A stretch of DNA of 9,012 nt from Proteiniphilum sp. (GCA_031284475.1 JAISZV010000255.1:1-9012), one strand, 5' to 3'; positions 1 to 6,183 are shown, numbered from the stretch's first letter. Notes: generated by a model not told the origin, from the sequence alone. A program made the numbers and translations.

Positions 1-1
1 A

Positions 2-136
2 GGATTCGGACAAAACGACAATACCCTCCATCATTTCACGCACTACGACCCGCTCTACGCCAAAGACAACAAGGGGTGGCTGCAATTGTACCTGCCTGCC
101 CGGACTGCAATTGCAATGAAACGGGTATGTAACTAA
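2..136 (+). CDS. C-terminal end of a GH13 alpha-amylase / 1,4-alpha-glucan branching enzyme-like protein (5' truncated by window)
   Basis: The frame is open from the first complete codon and ends with TAA, leaving 44 residues. They read GFGQNDNTLHHFT, then HYDPLYAKDNKGW and LQLYLPARTAIAMKR. Ending on a beta strand of the type L-Y-[IL]-P-[AN]-R-[TS]-A shortly after a GG/GF...D..HFT segment is how Bacteroidales branching-enzyme-like GH13 proteins finish (the C-terminal all-beta domain). The role would be glycogen or alpha-glucan synthesis or remodelling, but the catalytic barrel is outside the window, so the specific reaction is inferred. The next gene, manA, is also a sugar enzyme on the same strand 146 bp downstream. 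I see no convincing terminator between them. Confidence 0.65.
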   Translation, partial: GFGQNDNTLHHFTHYDPLYAKDNKGWLQLYLPARTAIAMKRVCN

Positions 137-185
137 TCCCGGTAAGTAGGGTAAGTAATGCCGGTTCGATGATTGAAGAATCGGA

Positions 186-269
186 AAATCCTGAAATAAA
201 GAAATTTTGAATTGAGACAACGTCCGGCGGAACCAAAATCAACGTAGTGAAATCCTGAAATTATGAAAT
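186..269. repeat. Direct repeat pair in the manA leader
   Basis: Two 20-bp copies at 186-205 and 250-269 match at 18 of 20 positions (core AAATCCTGAAAT followed by GAAAT) and are 64 bp apart. Just upstream, GGTAAGTA occurs twice at 141-148 and 150-157. The interval 137-282 has no good TAnnTTTG box and no plausible gene. The repeats could be relics of local duplication or binding sites; nothing in the sequence decides between these. Confidence 0.4.
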
Positions 270-282
270 ATAAAAAATCAAT

Positions 283-1308
283 ATGTCAAGTAATAATTAC
301 AATACAACAAAAAATTCTTCCATAAGCGGCGGAGCGCTTTATCCGTTTAAATTCGAACCGATCCTTAAACCGGTTATCTGGGGCGGCTCGGATATCTGCC
401 GTTTCAAAAAAATAGAACCTCTTCAGGAGGGTATCGGCGAGAGTTGGGAAATTTCGGGTGTACGCGGCAATATTTCCCTTATATCCAACGGCCGTTTAGC
501 CGGCGCATCACTTGAGGAACTGCTCTACCGTTGCGGAGAGAAGCTGGCCGGAAAAAGAGTGTATCAAAATTTCGGAAATACGTTCCCCCTGCTCATTAAA
601 TTCATTGACGCCCGCGACAACCTTTCCATTCAGGTACACCCTGATGATGCGCTGGGAAAAATGCGGCACAACTCTTTCGGAAAAACCGAGATGTGGTACG
701 TCATTGATGCAGCGCCGGGAGCATACCTCTATTCCGGATTCAAAGAGAGCATCACACCCGAAGAATATCCCGAAACCGTGAAAAACAATACTTTCGCCGG
801 CAAGCTCAGGAAATACGATGTGAAGGCCGGCGACGTTTTTTATCTTCCTGCCGGACGGGTGCATGCCATCGGCGCAGGATGCTTCATCGCCGAAATACAA
901 CAAACTTCCGATATCACTTACCGCATTTATGACTACAACCGGAAAGACGCCGCCGGAAACAGCCGCGAACTCCATACGGAACTGGCAAAAGACGCTATTG
1001 ATTTCAAAGTTTACGACTCCTATAAAACGGAATACAAAAAGAATATAAACCACCCCGTTAAATTGGCCGCTTCCCCCTATTTCACCACTCACCTGCTCGA
1101 AATGGATACCCCAATGGAGCGCAATTATGCAGCGGTCGATTCGTTCGTGATCTACATCTGCTTGGCCGGCCATTGCACCGTGAAAGATGACAAAGAAAAC
1201 AGCGAAGTTATTCGTCAGGGTGAATCAATGCTTATTCCGGCAGATACACGATCGGTGACGGTTGTGCCGGATGAATTTTCCAGGCTATTGGAAACCTATG
1301 TGGGGTGA
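283..1308 (+). CDS. manA: Mannose-6-phosphate isomerase, class I (type I phosphomannose isomerase)
   Basis: The enzyme interconverts mannose 6-phosphate and fructose 6-phosphate in the cytoplasm, feeding mannose into glycolysis or supplying GDP-mannose/GDP-fucose synthesis. At 341 aa it is close to the short bacterial class I form. Family signatures are visible: KPVIWGG (29-35), GESWEIS (52-58), QVHPDD (117-122), GKTEMWYVID (133-142), AGRVHAIGAG (190-199) and EIQQTSDITYRIYDY (204-218). By family knowledge the metal ligands fall on Q117/H119, E136 and H194, all present, and R214 lies in the substrate region. The N-terminal 18 residues are Ser/Asn-rich and precede the conserved LYPFKFEPILKPVIWGG block, so the true start could be slightly downstream, although the ATG used is the only good one. 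hemH follows after 40 bp on the same strand. Confidence 0.95.
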   Translation: MSSNNYNTTKNSSISGGALYPFKFEPILKPVIWGGSDICRFKKIEPLQEGIGESWEISGVRGNISLISNGRLAGASLEELLYRCGEKLAGKRVYQNFGNTFPLLIKFIDARDNLSIQVHPDDALGKMRHNSFGKTEMWYVIDAAPGAYLYSGFKESITPEEYPETVKNNTFAGKLRKYDVKAGDVFYLPAGRVHAIGAGCFIAEIQQTSDITYRIYDYNRKDAAGNSRELHTELAKDAIDFKVYDSYKTEYKKNINHPVKLAASPYFTTHLLEMDTPMERNYAAVDSFVIYICLAGHCTVKDDKENSEVIRQGESMLIPADTRSVTVVPDEFSRLLETYVG

Positions 1309-1348
1309 TAAAAGTAAAACGTGAGAAAGAAGAGTAAAGAAGTGGGAT

Positions 1349-2314
1349 ATGAGAGGGATACTATTAATTAATGTGGGGACTCCCGCGAGCACAGAACAAA
1401 ACGACGTAAAAGAATTTACCGCCGCCATGCTTTCAGACCCGTTTCTTACGGGAAAGCCCGCATGGTGGTCTAAATTCCTCGCGAAAAATATCACTGTGCC
1501 ATGCTGTGGATCGCGGGTCTCCGAGAAATACAGGTTGATCTGGCGCAACGAGGGCGCGCCGGGTTCACCCCTGATCTACCACATGCAGCAATTGGCGCAA
1601 AAACTGGAAGCACAAAAGGGTGTTCCGGTGGAAATAGCCATGCGCTATGGGAAACCGGACGTCTCTACAGCCTTCCGGGAATTAGAAAAAAAATGCCCGT
1701 TATTGCATGAAGTGGTCGTTTTCCCAATGTATCCCCACTATGCTCAATCCACTACGCAAACGTCAAAAGATATGATAGGCAATGTCTTCTACAAACATCC
1801 TCATTCTTTCAGGTTGAAATTTGCCGAGCCGTATTACAATCATCCCGCTTTCATACACGCACTCACCTCTCATGCCGGCCCTTATCTGGAAGACGTCGAT
1901 AAATTGATATTCACCTACCACAGTCTTCCTCTGACGCAGGTAGAAGCCGGATGGAAAAAAGGGAAAGAATATGACTACGTTTATCAACTGAAAGAAACCA
2001 ACCGGCTGTTTTGTGAAAAACTGGATATCGATCTGCACGATACATTCCTTTTCTACTCTTCACAGCAAGGAAAAAACTGGTTGAACCCTTTTCTCTACAC
2101 CGACGTTCGCGATCTCCCCAAATTGGGATGGAAAAAAGTGGCCGTGATTGCGCCGGGCTTTCCCATCGATAATATGGAAACGCTCTACGACGTTAATATC
2201 GAAGCACGTAAATTATTCGCAAAAGCAGGGGGCGAAAAATTCACCTTTATCCCATCGCTGAACAGCAATGACCTCTGGGTAGAGGCTATCTGGAAAATTA
2301 TAGAACGAATCTGA
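1349..2314 (+). CDS. hemH: Ferrochelatase (protoheme ferro-lyase)
   Basis: HemH inserts ferrous iron into protoporphyrin IX at the last step of the protoporphyrin-dependent heme route. The 321-aa length fits the bacterial monofunctional enzyme. Motifs in order: LLINVGTP at the N-terminus, GAPGSPL (69-75), MRYGKPD (98-104), VFPMYPHYAQSTTQT (124-138), FTYHSLP (188-194) in place of the usual SFHG[LI]P, SSQQGKNWLNPF (237-248) and PGFPIDNMETLYD (269-281). The expected catalytic His (H191) and the Glu of ETL (E277) are both present. It is a diverged but intact member; a related cobalt or siroheme chelatase is less likely given the YPHYAQSTT and ETL motifs. No other heme gene is nearby. Many Bacteroidales lack early heme genes and use HemH on scavenged porphyrin, so a salvage role is a reasonable inference. 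Probably co-transcribed with manA (40-bp gap, purine-rich stretch before the ATG). Confidence 0.92.
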   Translation: MRGILLINVGTPASTEQNDVKEFTAAMLSDPFLTGKPAWWSKFLAKNITVPCCGSRVSEKYRLIWRNEGAPGSPLIYHMQQLAQKLEAQKGVPVEIAMRYGKPDVSTAFRELEKKCPLLHEVVVFPMYPHYAQSTTQTSKDMIGNVFYKHPHSFRLKFAEPYYNHPAFIHALTSHAGPYLEDVDKLIFTYHSLPLTQVEAGWKKGKEYDYVYQLKETNRLFCEKLDIDLHDTFLFYSSQQGKNWLNPFLYTDVRDLPKLGWKKVAVIAPGFPIDNMETLYDVNIEARKLFAKAGGEKFTFIPSLNSNDLWVEAIWKIIERI

Positions 2315-2333
2315 CCCGCTAAAAAACCGTTAC

Positions 2334-2385
2334 GGAGGCCAGGGCGCCATCAATGTACATGGTTGGCCACCTAATTGTTTTTGTG
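2334..2385 (+). terminator. Candidate terminator after hemH
   Basis: GGAGGCCA (2334-2341) can pair with TGGCCACC (2364-2371) apart from one A-A mismatch, and an inner CCAT/ATGG stem (2347-2350 with 2359-2362) closes an 8-nt loop. TAATTGTTTTTG follows. The internal loop is asymmetric and the T run is broken, so this is a moderate call. Confidence 0.45.
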
Positions 2386-2409
2386 AGATATATCAACGGG
2401 GAAAACCGG

Positions 2410-2437
2410 CGGCAGGCTCTATAACGGCAGGCTCTAT
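2410..2437. repeat. Tandem 13-bp direct repeat upstream of cysK
   Basis: CGGCAGGCTCTAT occurs exactly at 2410-2422 and 2425-2437 (15-bp period). The second copy runs straight into a small hairpin (CTATTTT 2434-2440 with AAAATAG 2444-2450) and then into the left arm of the larger dyad at 2445-2485. Confidence 0.7.
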
Positions 2438-2444
2438 TTTGAAA

Positions 2445-2485
2445 AAATAGCACAATTACCAAAAAATACCACAATTGTGCTATTT
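2445..2485. promoter_or_regulatory. Operator-like long dyad overlapping the cysK -33 region
   Basis: AAATAGCACAATT (2445-2457) is the exact reverse complement of AATTGTGCTATTT (2473-2485), separated by 15 nt. The right arm also contains the perfect 10-bp palindrome CACAATTGTG (2470-2479), so the half-site CACAATT appears three times. The right arm ends inside the predicted -33 element of the cysK promoter, the position expected for a repressor operator. Identity of the binding protein is unknown. A cruciform or attenuator is less likely because the dyad lies upstream of the predicted transcription start. Confidence 0.6.
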
Positions 2486-2513
2486 CACGTTAGTGCAATT
2501 CTTCTTATTTTTG
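2483..2513 (+). promoter_or_regulatory. Bacteroidota-type promoter for cysK
   Basis: TATTTTTG at 2506-2513 matches the Bacteroidota -7 consensus TAnnTTTG perfectly. TTTC at 2483-2486 sits exactly 19 nt upstream as a one-mismatch -33 TTTG. The transcription start is expected a few bases after 2513, giving a leader of about 20 nt before the ATG at 2538. Confidence 0.7.
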
Positions 2514-2537
2514 TCAAAAATTTCAATATTTACAATT

Positions 2538-3488
2538 ATGGCAAAGATAGCAGAAAGATTAACAGATTTAGTAGGGAACACCCCTTTAGTGAAACTCAAT
2601 CAGTTTAAGGATTCCGAAGGAGGCAAAGCCAACCTTATTGCAAAACTGGAGAGTTTTAATCCCCTGGGAAGCGTAAAAGACCGCATTGCTTTGGCAATGA
2701 TTGAAAACGCCGAAAAGAAAGGCTTGTTGAAAGCAGGTTCAGTGATTATTGAGCCTACAAGCGGTAACACAGGTATCGGATTGGCATTTGTAGCTTCCAT
2801 CAAAAAATACAGGCTTATCCTCACTATGCCTGAGACCATGAGTCTCGAAAGAAGGAACTTGCTGAAAGCGCTCGGCGCCGAATTAGTGCTGACTCCCGGT
2901 TCGGAAGGGATGAAAGGAGCCATTGCAAAAGCGTCGCAGTTACAGGCTGAATTGCCCGAAGACGCCATTATCCTGCAACAATTCGAAAACCCGGCCAATC
3001 CGGCGATCCACTACCACACTACCGCTGAAGAGATATGGCGGGACACCGGCGGACAAGTGGATTTCCTCGTGAGCGGAGTCGGCACCGGCGGAACCGTGAG
3101 CGGTACCGGAAAACGGCTGAAAGAACTGAATCCTTACATCAAAGTAGTCGCCGTGGAACCGGCAAGTTCTCCCGTGCTCTCCGGCGGCGCACCGGGGCCC
3201 CACAAGATACAGGGAATCGGCGCCGGCTTTGTGCCCGGCACTTACAATGCATCGGTAGTGGATCAGGTGATCGCCGTGTCTAATGACGACGCTATTAGCG
3301 CCAGCCGGAAACTGGCCGCAACAGAAGGGTTGCTCGTAGGCATCTCATCGGGAGCAGCCGCTTATGCCGCCCTCCAACTGTCCCGGAACCCCGAAAACGA
3401 AGGAAAAAATATAGTAGTAGTATTGCCCGATACAGGAGAACGTTATCTCTCTACCGTGCTTTACGCGTTCGACGAATACCCGCTGTAA
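2538..3488 (+). CDS. cysK: Cysteine synthase (O-acetylserine sulfhydrylase), PLP-dependent
   Basis: CysK makes L-cysteine from O-acetyl-L-serine and sulfide in the cytoplasm. The 316-aa protein starts at the ATG giving [20 protein letters not shown], the normal family N-terminus; the frame is open 63 bp further upstream, but that extension lies over the promoter and is not family-like. Motifs: [10 protein letters not shown] (11-20), NPLGSVKDR (41-49) with the PLP Schiff-base lysine K47, EPTSGNTG (72-79) for substrate carboxylate binding, [13 protein letters not shown] for the PLP phosphate, and GISSGAA near the C-terminus. The gene has its own promoter and a dyad operator candidate. It converges on another sulfur amino acid enzyme, with only a hairpin-rich 97-bp element and short spacers between them. 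No strong terminator follows; CGCTG/CAGCG around the stop codon is only a 5-bp stem. Confidence 0.96.
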   Translation: MAKIAERLTDLVGNTPLVKLNQFKDSEGGKANLIAKLESFNPLGSVKDRIALAMIENAEKKGLLKAGSVIIEPTSGNTGIGLAFVASIKKYRLILTMPETMSLERRNLLKALGAELVLTPGSEGMKGAIAKASQLQAELPEDAIILQQFENPANPAIHYHTTAEEIWRDTGGQVDFLVSGVGTGGTVSGTGKRLKELNPYIKVVAVEPASSPVLSGGAPGPHKIQGIGAGFVPGTYNASVVDQVIAVSNDDAISASRKLAATEGLLVGISSGAAAYAALQLSRNPENEGKNIVVVLPDTGERYLSTVLYAFDEYPL

Positions 3489-3554
3489 AAAAGCAGCGAG
3501 GTTTGCTCCTCTTTCCTTACAAGCGAACGGATAGGAATCCGGCCTGCCTACATG

Positions 3555-3651
3555 GAGGCTGTCTCAAAATTAAAATTAATTCTTTGAGAATTGGGTACTT
3601 GAGTTTGCACTCAGACAGGTATCTGAAGAAAAAAAATTGTGAGACAGCCTC
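3555..3651. mobile_element. MITE-like 97-bp hairpin element with terminal inverted repeats
   Basis: GAGGCTGTCTCAAAATT at 3555-3571 matches the reverse complement of 3635-3651 at 16 of 17 positions. Inside are further small stems: AATTCT/AGAATT (3578-3583 with 3587-3592), TGAGT/ACTCA (3600-3604 with 3609-3613) and the alternative TCAGA/TCTGA (3611-3615 with 3622-3626). There is no coding capacity, and termini of the form GAGGCTGTCTCA resemble insertion-sequence ends, so a nonautonomous mobile element is the best guess. I cannot see a clean target-site duplication. It lies between convergent genes, 10 bp from the stop codon of the minus-strand PLP gene, and may also act as a bidirectional terminator. 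Confidence 0.6.
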
Positions 3652-3661
3652 GTGTATATTA

Positions 3662-4918
3662 TTATACCAAAGCCTGGCGAATATCTTCTAAAAGACTGTC
3701 GACGCTCTCTAACCCTACCGACAGCCGGATTGTTGTTTCCTTTACATTCATCGTTTCACGTTGTAGGGCGGTAAATGTGCCGAAAATAGTGCTTGCCGGA
3801 TGGATGATAAGCGACCGGTTGTCGAACAGGTTGGTGGCGCGGCGAATCAGTTTGAGCCTATTGAGAAAACCGAAACATTGCTCCTTCGATTCCAGATCGA
3901 ATGTAAGCATTGCGCCGGGATACTCTCCGAATTGCTTTTTACTCACTTCATAGAAAGGATTTTCCTGCAATCCGGTATAGTTCACTACTTGTATTTGCGG
4001 TAACGATTGTAGTTTTTCGGCCAGTTCCTTACACGCGGCAGCCTGCCTCTCAAAACGCGCCTGCAATGTCTCTAAGCCGAGGGATTGCAGATAAGCTACG
4101 TCGGACGTCATATAAGCGCCTAAGTTCCTGTGCACTTCCTTTCGTAGCCTAAAGTGGAACGGCGATTGCACTGCACCGGCAAGGGCTTTTAACGCGGGCG
4201 TACGATACCGGTCGAACCGGCCGTAATCAATGATCAATCCCCCAAGGCTGGTAGCTCCGCCCGAAATATATTTGGTGCTCGCCACCACTTCGACGTCCAC
4301 TCCGAAATCAACAGCGTGAAAGGCGGAGAAAGGCACGATTGTAGTATCGGCGATCAACGGCACGCCTTTAGCGTGGGCAACCTCGCTCAACTGCGCCAGG
4401 TCTGCTACTTCCATTTGCGGATTGGTAATTATTTCCAGGAACAAGCCGCAGGTCTGCTCATCGATAGCCTCCGAGGCCTCTCCGGGATTGGTCATGTCAC
4501 AGAACCGCACTTCTACGCCGAATGCGTTCAACGTACTCACGAAAAAGGAATAGGTATTGCCGAACAGATGGCGTGATGTGACCAGATTGCCGCCGCTCCA
4601 TGCCAGTGTGATTAACGTATTGCTGATTGCCGCCATACCCGAATTGAGGGCAGTAACGCCGTAAGCGCCGGTAACTCTTTTCACCCGCTCTTCAAAATGT
4701 TGCACGGTGGGATTAGTTATACGGGAGTAGGTATGTTCGCCCGTCCGTCCGCAAAAAGCAGCCTCCATGTCTTCCGCAGTGCTGAATTCATAAGCCAGAG
4801 TGCGGTAAACGGGCATCGACAACGCTCCATAAGGATCTTGCTTTGGATAAGGCGTACCCAGTAGTTTAGCTTCATATTCTTTTTCGTTCATCTCTTTACT
4901 AAAGTTTGGCATTTTCAA
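3662..4918 (-). CDS. Cys/Met metabolism PLP-dependent enzyme (O-acetylhomoserine sulfhydrylase / trans-sulfuration family)
   Basis: A 418-aa fold-type I PLP enzyme of the Cys_Met_Meta_PP family. Such enzymes act on O-acyl-homoserine, cystathionine, methionine or homocysteine in the cytoplasm. Visible motifs: YSRITNPT (64-71), NSGMAAI (92-98), the PLP-ring aspartate in IADTT (D190), the Schiff-base lysine in ASTKYISGG (K215), and SLIIHPAST near the C-terminus for substrate carboxylate binding. The length and the EHTYSRITNPT block favour an O-acetylhomoserine sulfhydrylase-like member. Methionine gamma-lyase, or a Bacteroidota subgroup of unknown specificity, cannot be excluded: the usual YGGT is replaced by FGNT (118-121), which may alter substrate choice. 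A -7 box lies 25 bp upstream of the ATG. The gene converges on cysK, consistent with a shared sulfur-assimilation theme. Confidence 0.88.
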   Translation of the reverse strand: MKMPNFSKEMNEKEYEAKLLGTPYPKQDPYGALSMPVYRTLAYEFSTAEDMEAAFCGRTGEHTYSRITNPTVQHFEERVKRVTGAYGVTALNSGMAAISNTLITLAWSGGNLVTSRHLFGNTYSFFVSTLNAFGVEVRFCDMTNPGEASEAIDEQTCGLFLEIITNPQMEVADLAQLSEVAHAKGVPLIADTTIVPFSAFHAVDFGVDVEVVASTKYISGGATSLGGLIIDYGRFDRYRTPALKALAGAVQSPFHFRLRKEVHRNLGAYMTSDVAYLQSLGLETLQARFERQAAACKELAEKLQSLPQIQVVNYTGLQENPFYEVSKKQFGEYPGAMLTFDLESKEQCFGFLNRLKLIRRATNLFDNRSLIIHPASTIFGTFTALQRETMNVKETTIRLSVGLESVDSLLEDIRQALV

Positions 4919-4943
4919 TTTTTATTGTACGATAAATTTGCCC

Positions 4944-4951
4944 CAAAGTTA
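4944..4951 (-). promoter_or_regulatory. -7 box of the PLP sulfur enzyme gene
   Basis: On the minus strand the bases read TAACTTTG, a perfect TAnnTTTG. The predicted start leaves about a 20-nt leader before the ATG at 4918. No convincing -33 TTTG is found at 19-20 nt spacing. The short leader leaves no room for a riboswitch. Confidence 0.6.
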
Positions 4952-5015
4952 CAACAGATGATTGAAAATAGTATCCTAATCGGCAATTAAAAAATAATAA
5001 TCGTGTAAAATAACA

Positions 5016-5043
5016 ATCCCCGCGATCTACTTGTTGCGGGGAT
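5016..5043 (-). terminator. Hairpin terminator of the HU-SPOR / small-protein operon
   Basis: A perfect 8-bp GC-rich stem (minus strand ATCCCCGC, then GCGGGGAT) closes a 12-nt loop. On the minus strand it is followed by TGTTATTTTAC, a moderate U-rich tail. It begins 12 nt after the stop codon of the 38-codon ORF at 5056-5172 and lies before the promoter of the next gene, the expected place for an operon terminator. Confidence 0.65.
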
Positions 5044-5055
5044 GATTTATCCGTT

Positions 5056-5172
5056 TCAAAAATCAGGGAAACGAAACCTGTCAAAGGGGGATACCGGCTT
5101 TCGCCTGTGCCTGTAAAACTGATATACCCAATAAAGTACAAATCCTGTAATAATACTCTTTTTTAAAGACAT
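5056..5172 (-). CDS. Putative small basic membrane protein, 38 aa
   Basis: This ORF is too short for usual gene calling. It starts at ATG 5172, only 6 nt after the stop codon of the HU-SPOR gene, and ends with TGA at 5056, 12 nt before a GC-rich terminator hairpin. The product begins MSLKKSIITGFVLYWVYQFY, a Lys-Lys flanked hydrophobic segment (about residues 6-20) that could be a single membrane helix. It continues RHRRKPVSPFDRFRFPDF, a strongly basic then aromatic/proline tail that would stay on the cytoplasmic side under the positive-inside rule. There is no Shine-Dalgarno site, which is normal in Bacteroidota; the tight spacing suggests translational coupling. I recognise no family. The alternative is a chance ORF, but position, composition and fit between stop and terminator argue for a real gene. 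Confidence 0.55.
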   Translation of the reverse strand: MSLKKSIITGFVLYWVYQFYRHRRKPVSPFDRFRFPDF

Positions 5173-5178
5173 AACCGA

Positions 5179-6171
5179 TTATCTTTTTAGAATCCATGCA
5201 TCGGTATGCATGGGGAATTTCTTGTGGACTTCTCTTAAATAAACTTCTGCCGCAGTTTTATCAGTAAATGAGGCGGCATATATATCAATACGACCGGAAC
5301 GTTCTAAACACCCTGCCTGATGAAAACCTTCATCACGCAGCAGTTGGGTGATTTTCCGGGCCGACTCAACGCCTTTATATACACCCATTACAATATAGTA
5401 TCGGGGGAAATCGTCTGTTACGCTCTGTTCGGGGGTATCGAAAGCAGGCGTATCTATTCTTTCTACGGAAACAGGCTGCTCGCCTGCCCTCTCCGTTTCA
5501 TTTGCAGGTTCATTTACTGTTTCATTTAGCGTTTCATCCTCTATGGTAAGGCTATTCACCGGCTGCGGCGCCTTAGGGCGCAACCATCCTCCGGTTTCGG
5601 AGATCATCCGGGCAGACTGCCGGATAATAGCGGTATCGCTCACCGGAAGGATAAACATCAGCAAGGCTATGGCTGCAACGGCAGCAGCAGTTAGACCTGC
5701 GCTACGCCTCCGGTTCCGCCTGTTTCCGTTTTTCCGGGCCGGTACGGCGGGCTGTATCTGTATCAACGGTTTCAGGACAGCCTGGGTTAATCCGAAAAGC
5801 GCAGGCCGGAGAAATGATCCCGGTGTGTACACAAAACGTTTATCGTCATGCATGTCAAAAGAACCCAATTTCCCCATATCCACACGGCGCTGTTCACGCA
5901 GTTGCCGTTTCAGTTCACGGACGTCCTGTTCAACTTTTTGCATGGCCGACTCGAACGACATACTGCCGTTCTTCATATATGATTGGGCCAACAATCCGTC
6001 ATTATGGATGAGGTCACGGTTAAATACCAATTCACAGACGGGAGCATGGAATACCGCTATCCCATCCCTGTGCGGGGGAATAATATTTACCACAAAACCC
6101 CCAAAATCGGGGATAATCACACAATTGTGCCCGTGCAGTAAAAACTCGATATGGGATATTAGTTGATTCAT
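5179..6171 (-). CDS. HU/CCDC81-like domain protein with transmembrane segment and C-terminal SPOR domain
   Basis: The 330-aa protein has three parts. Residues 1-140 (MNQLISHIEFLLHGHNCVII, then PDFGGFVVNI, and later DMGKLGSFDM) match the Bacteroidota pair of HU-like/CCDC81 domains, relatives of the DNA-bending HU fold. A basic patch (146-156, RKNGNRRNRRR) and a hydrophobic helix at about 158-176 give a single membrane anchor. After an acidic Asn/Glu/Pro linker, residues 256-330 (YYIVMGVYKGVESARK...) form a SPOR domain, a fold that binds denuded septal peptidoglycan. The likely topology is HU part in the cytoplasm and SPOR part in the periplasm, suggesting a link between nucleoid and envelope or division; that role is inferred. 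The linker includes short ETLNETVNEPANET repeats encoded by imperfect 12-bp units near 5497-5540. A small membrane ORF follows after 6 nt. The start is firm because the conserved domain begins at residue 1. Confidence 0.85.
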   Translation of the reverse strand: MNQLISHIEFLLHGHNCVIIPDFGGFVVNIIPPHRDGIAVFHAPVCELVFNRDLIHNDGLLAQSYMKNGSMSFESAMQKVEQDVRELKRQLREQRRVDMGKLGSFDMHDDKRFVYTPGSFLRPALFGLTQAVLKPLIQIQPAVPARKNGNRRNRRRSAGLTAAAVAAIALLMFILPVSDTAIIRQSARMISETGGWLRPKAPQPVNSLTIEDETLNETVNEPANETERAGEQPVSVERIDTPAFDTPEQSVTDDFPRYYIVMGVYKGVESARKITQLLRDEGFHQAGCLERSGRIDIYAASFTDKTAAEVYLREVHKKFPMHTDAWILKR

Positions 6172-6175
6172 AAGG

Positions 6176-6183
6176 CAAAGATA
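6176..6183 (-). promoter_or_regulatory. -7 box immediately before the HU-SPOR start codon
   Basis: The minus strand reads TATCTTTG, a perfect TAnnTTTG, followed by CCTT and the ATG. With the usual box-to-start distance, transcription would begin at or within a few bases of the A of the ATG, implying a leaderless or nearly leaderless mRNA. A clear -33 TTTG at normal spacing is not seen; the nearest TTTG is 24 nt upstream. Confidence 0.5.

Noticed and set aside
508..1173. 221-codon open frame on the minus strand inside manA
   Set aside because: It lies entirely antisense to a gene with complete family motifs, and its translation shows no recognisable domain; a shadow of GC-biased codons.
2353..2424. 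23-codon ORF on the + strand after hemH
   Set aside because: It starts inside the loop of the candidate terminator hairpin and ends in the tandem repeat; no coding features.
4919..5055. Riboswitch upstream of the PLP sulfur enzyme
   Set aside because: The -7 box lies only 25 bp from the ATG, leaving a leader too short for a SAM-type riboswitch, and no SAM-I-like core is seen.
4899..5141. 80-codon minus-strand frame between the HU-SPOR gene and the PLP gene
   Set aside because: It runs through the terminator hairpin and the PLP promoter and overlaps the better 38-codon ORF in another frame.
5543..6166. 207-codon open frame on the + strand over the HU-SPOR gene
   Set aside because: Antisense to a gene with three recognisable segments; the translation is low in domain-like features and rich in Arg/Cys/Pro as shadows are.
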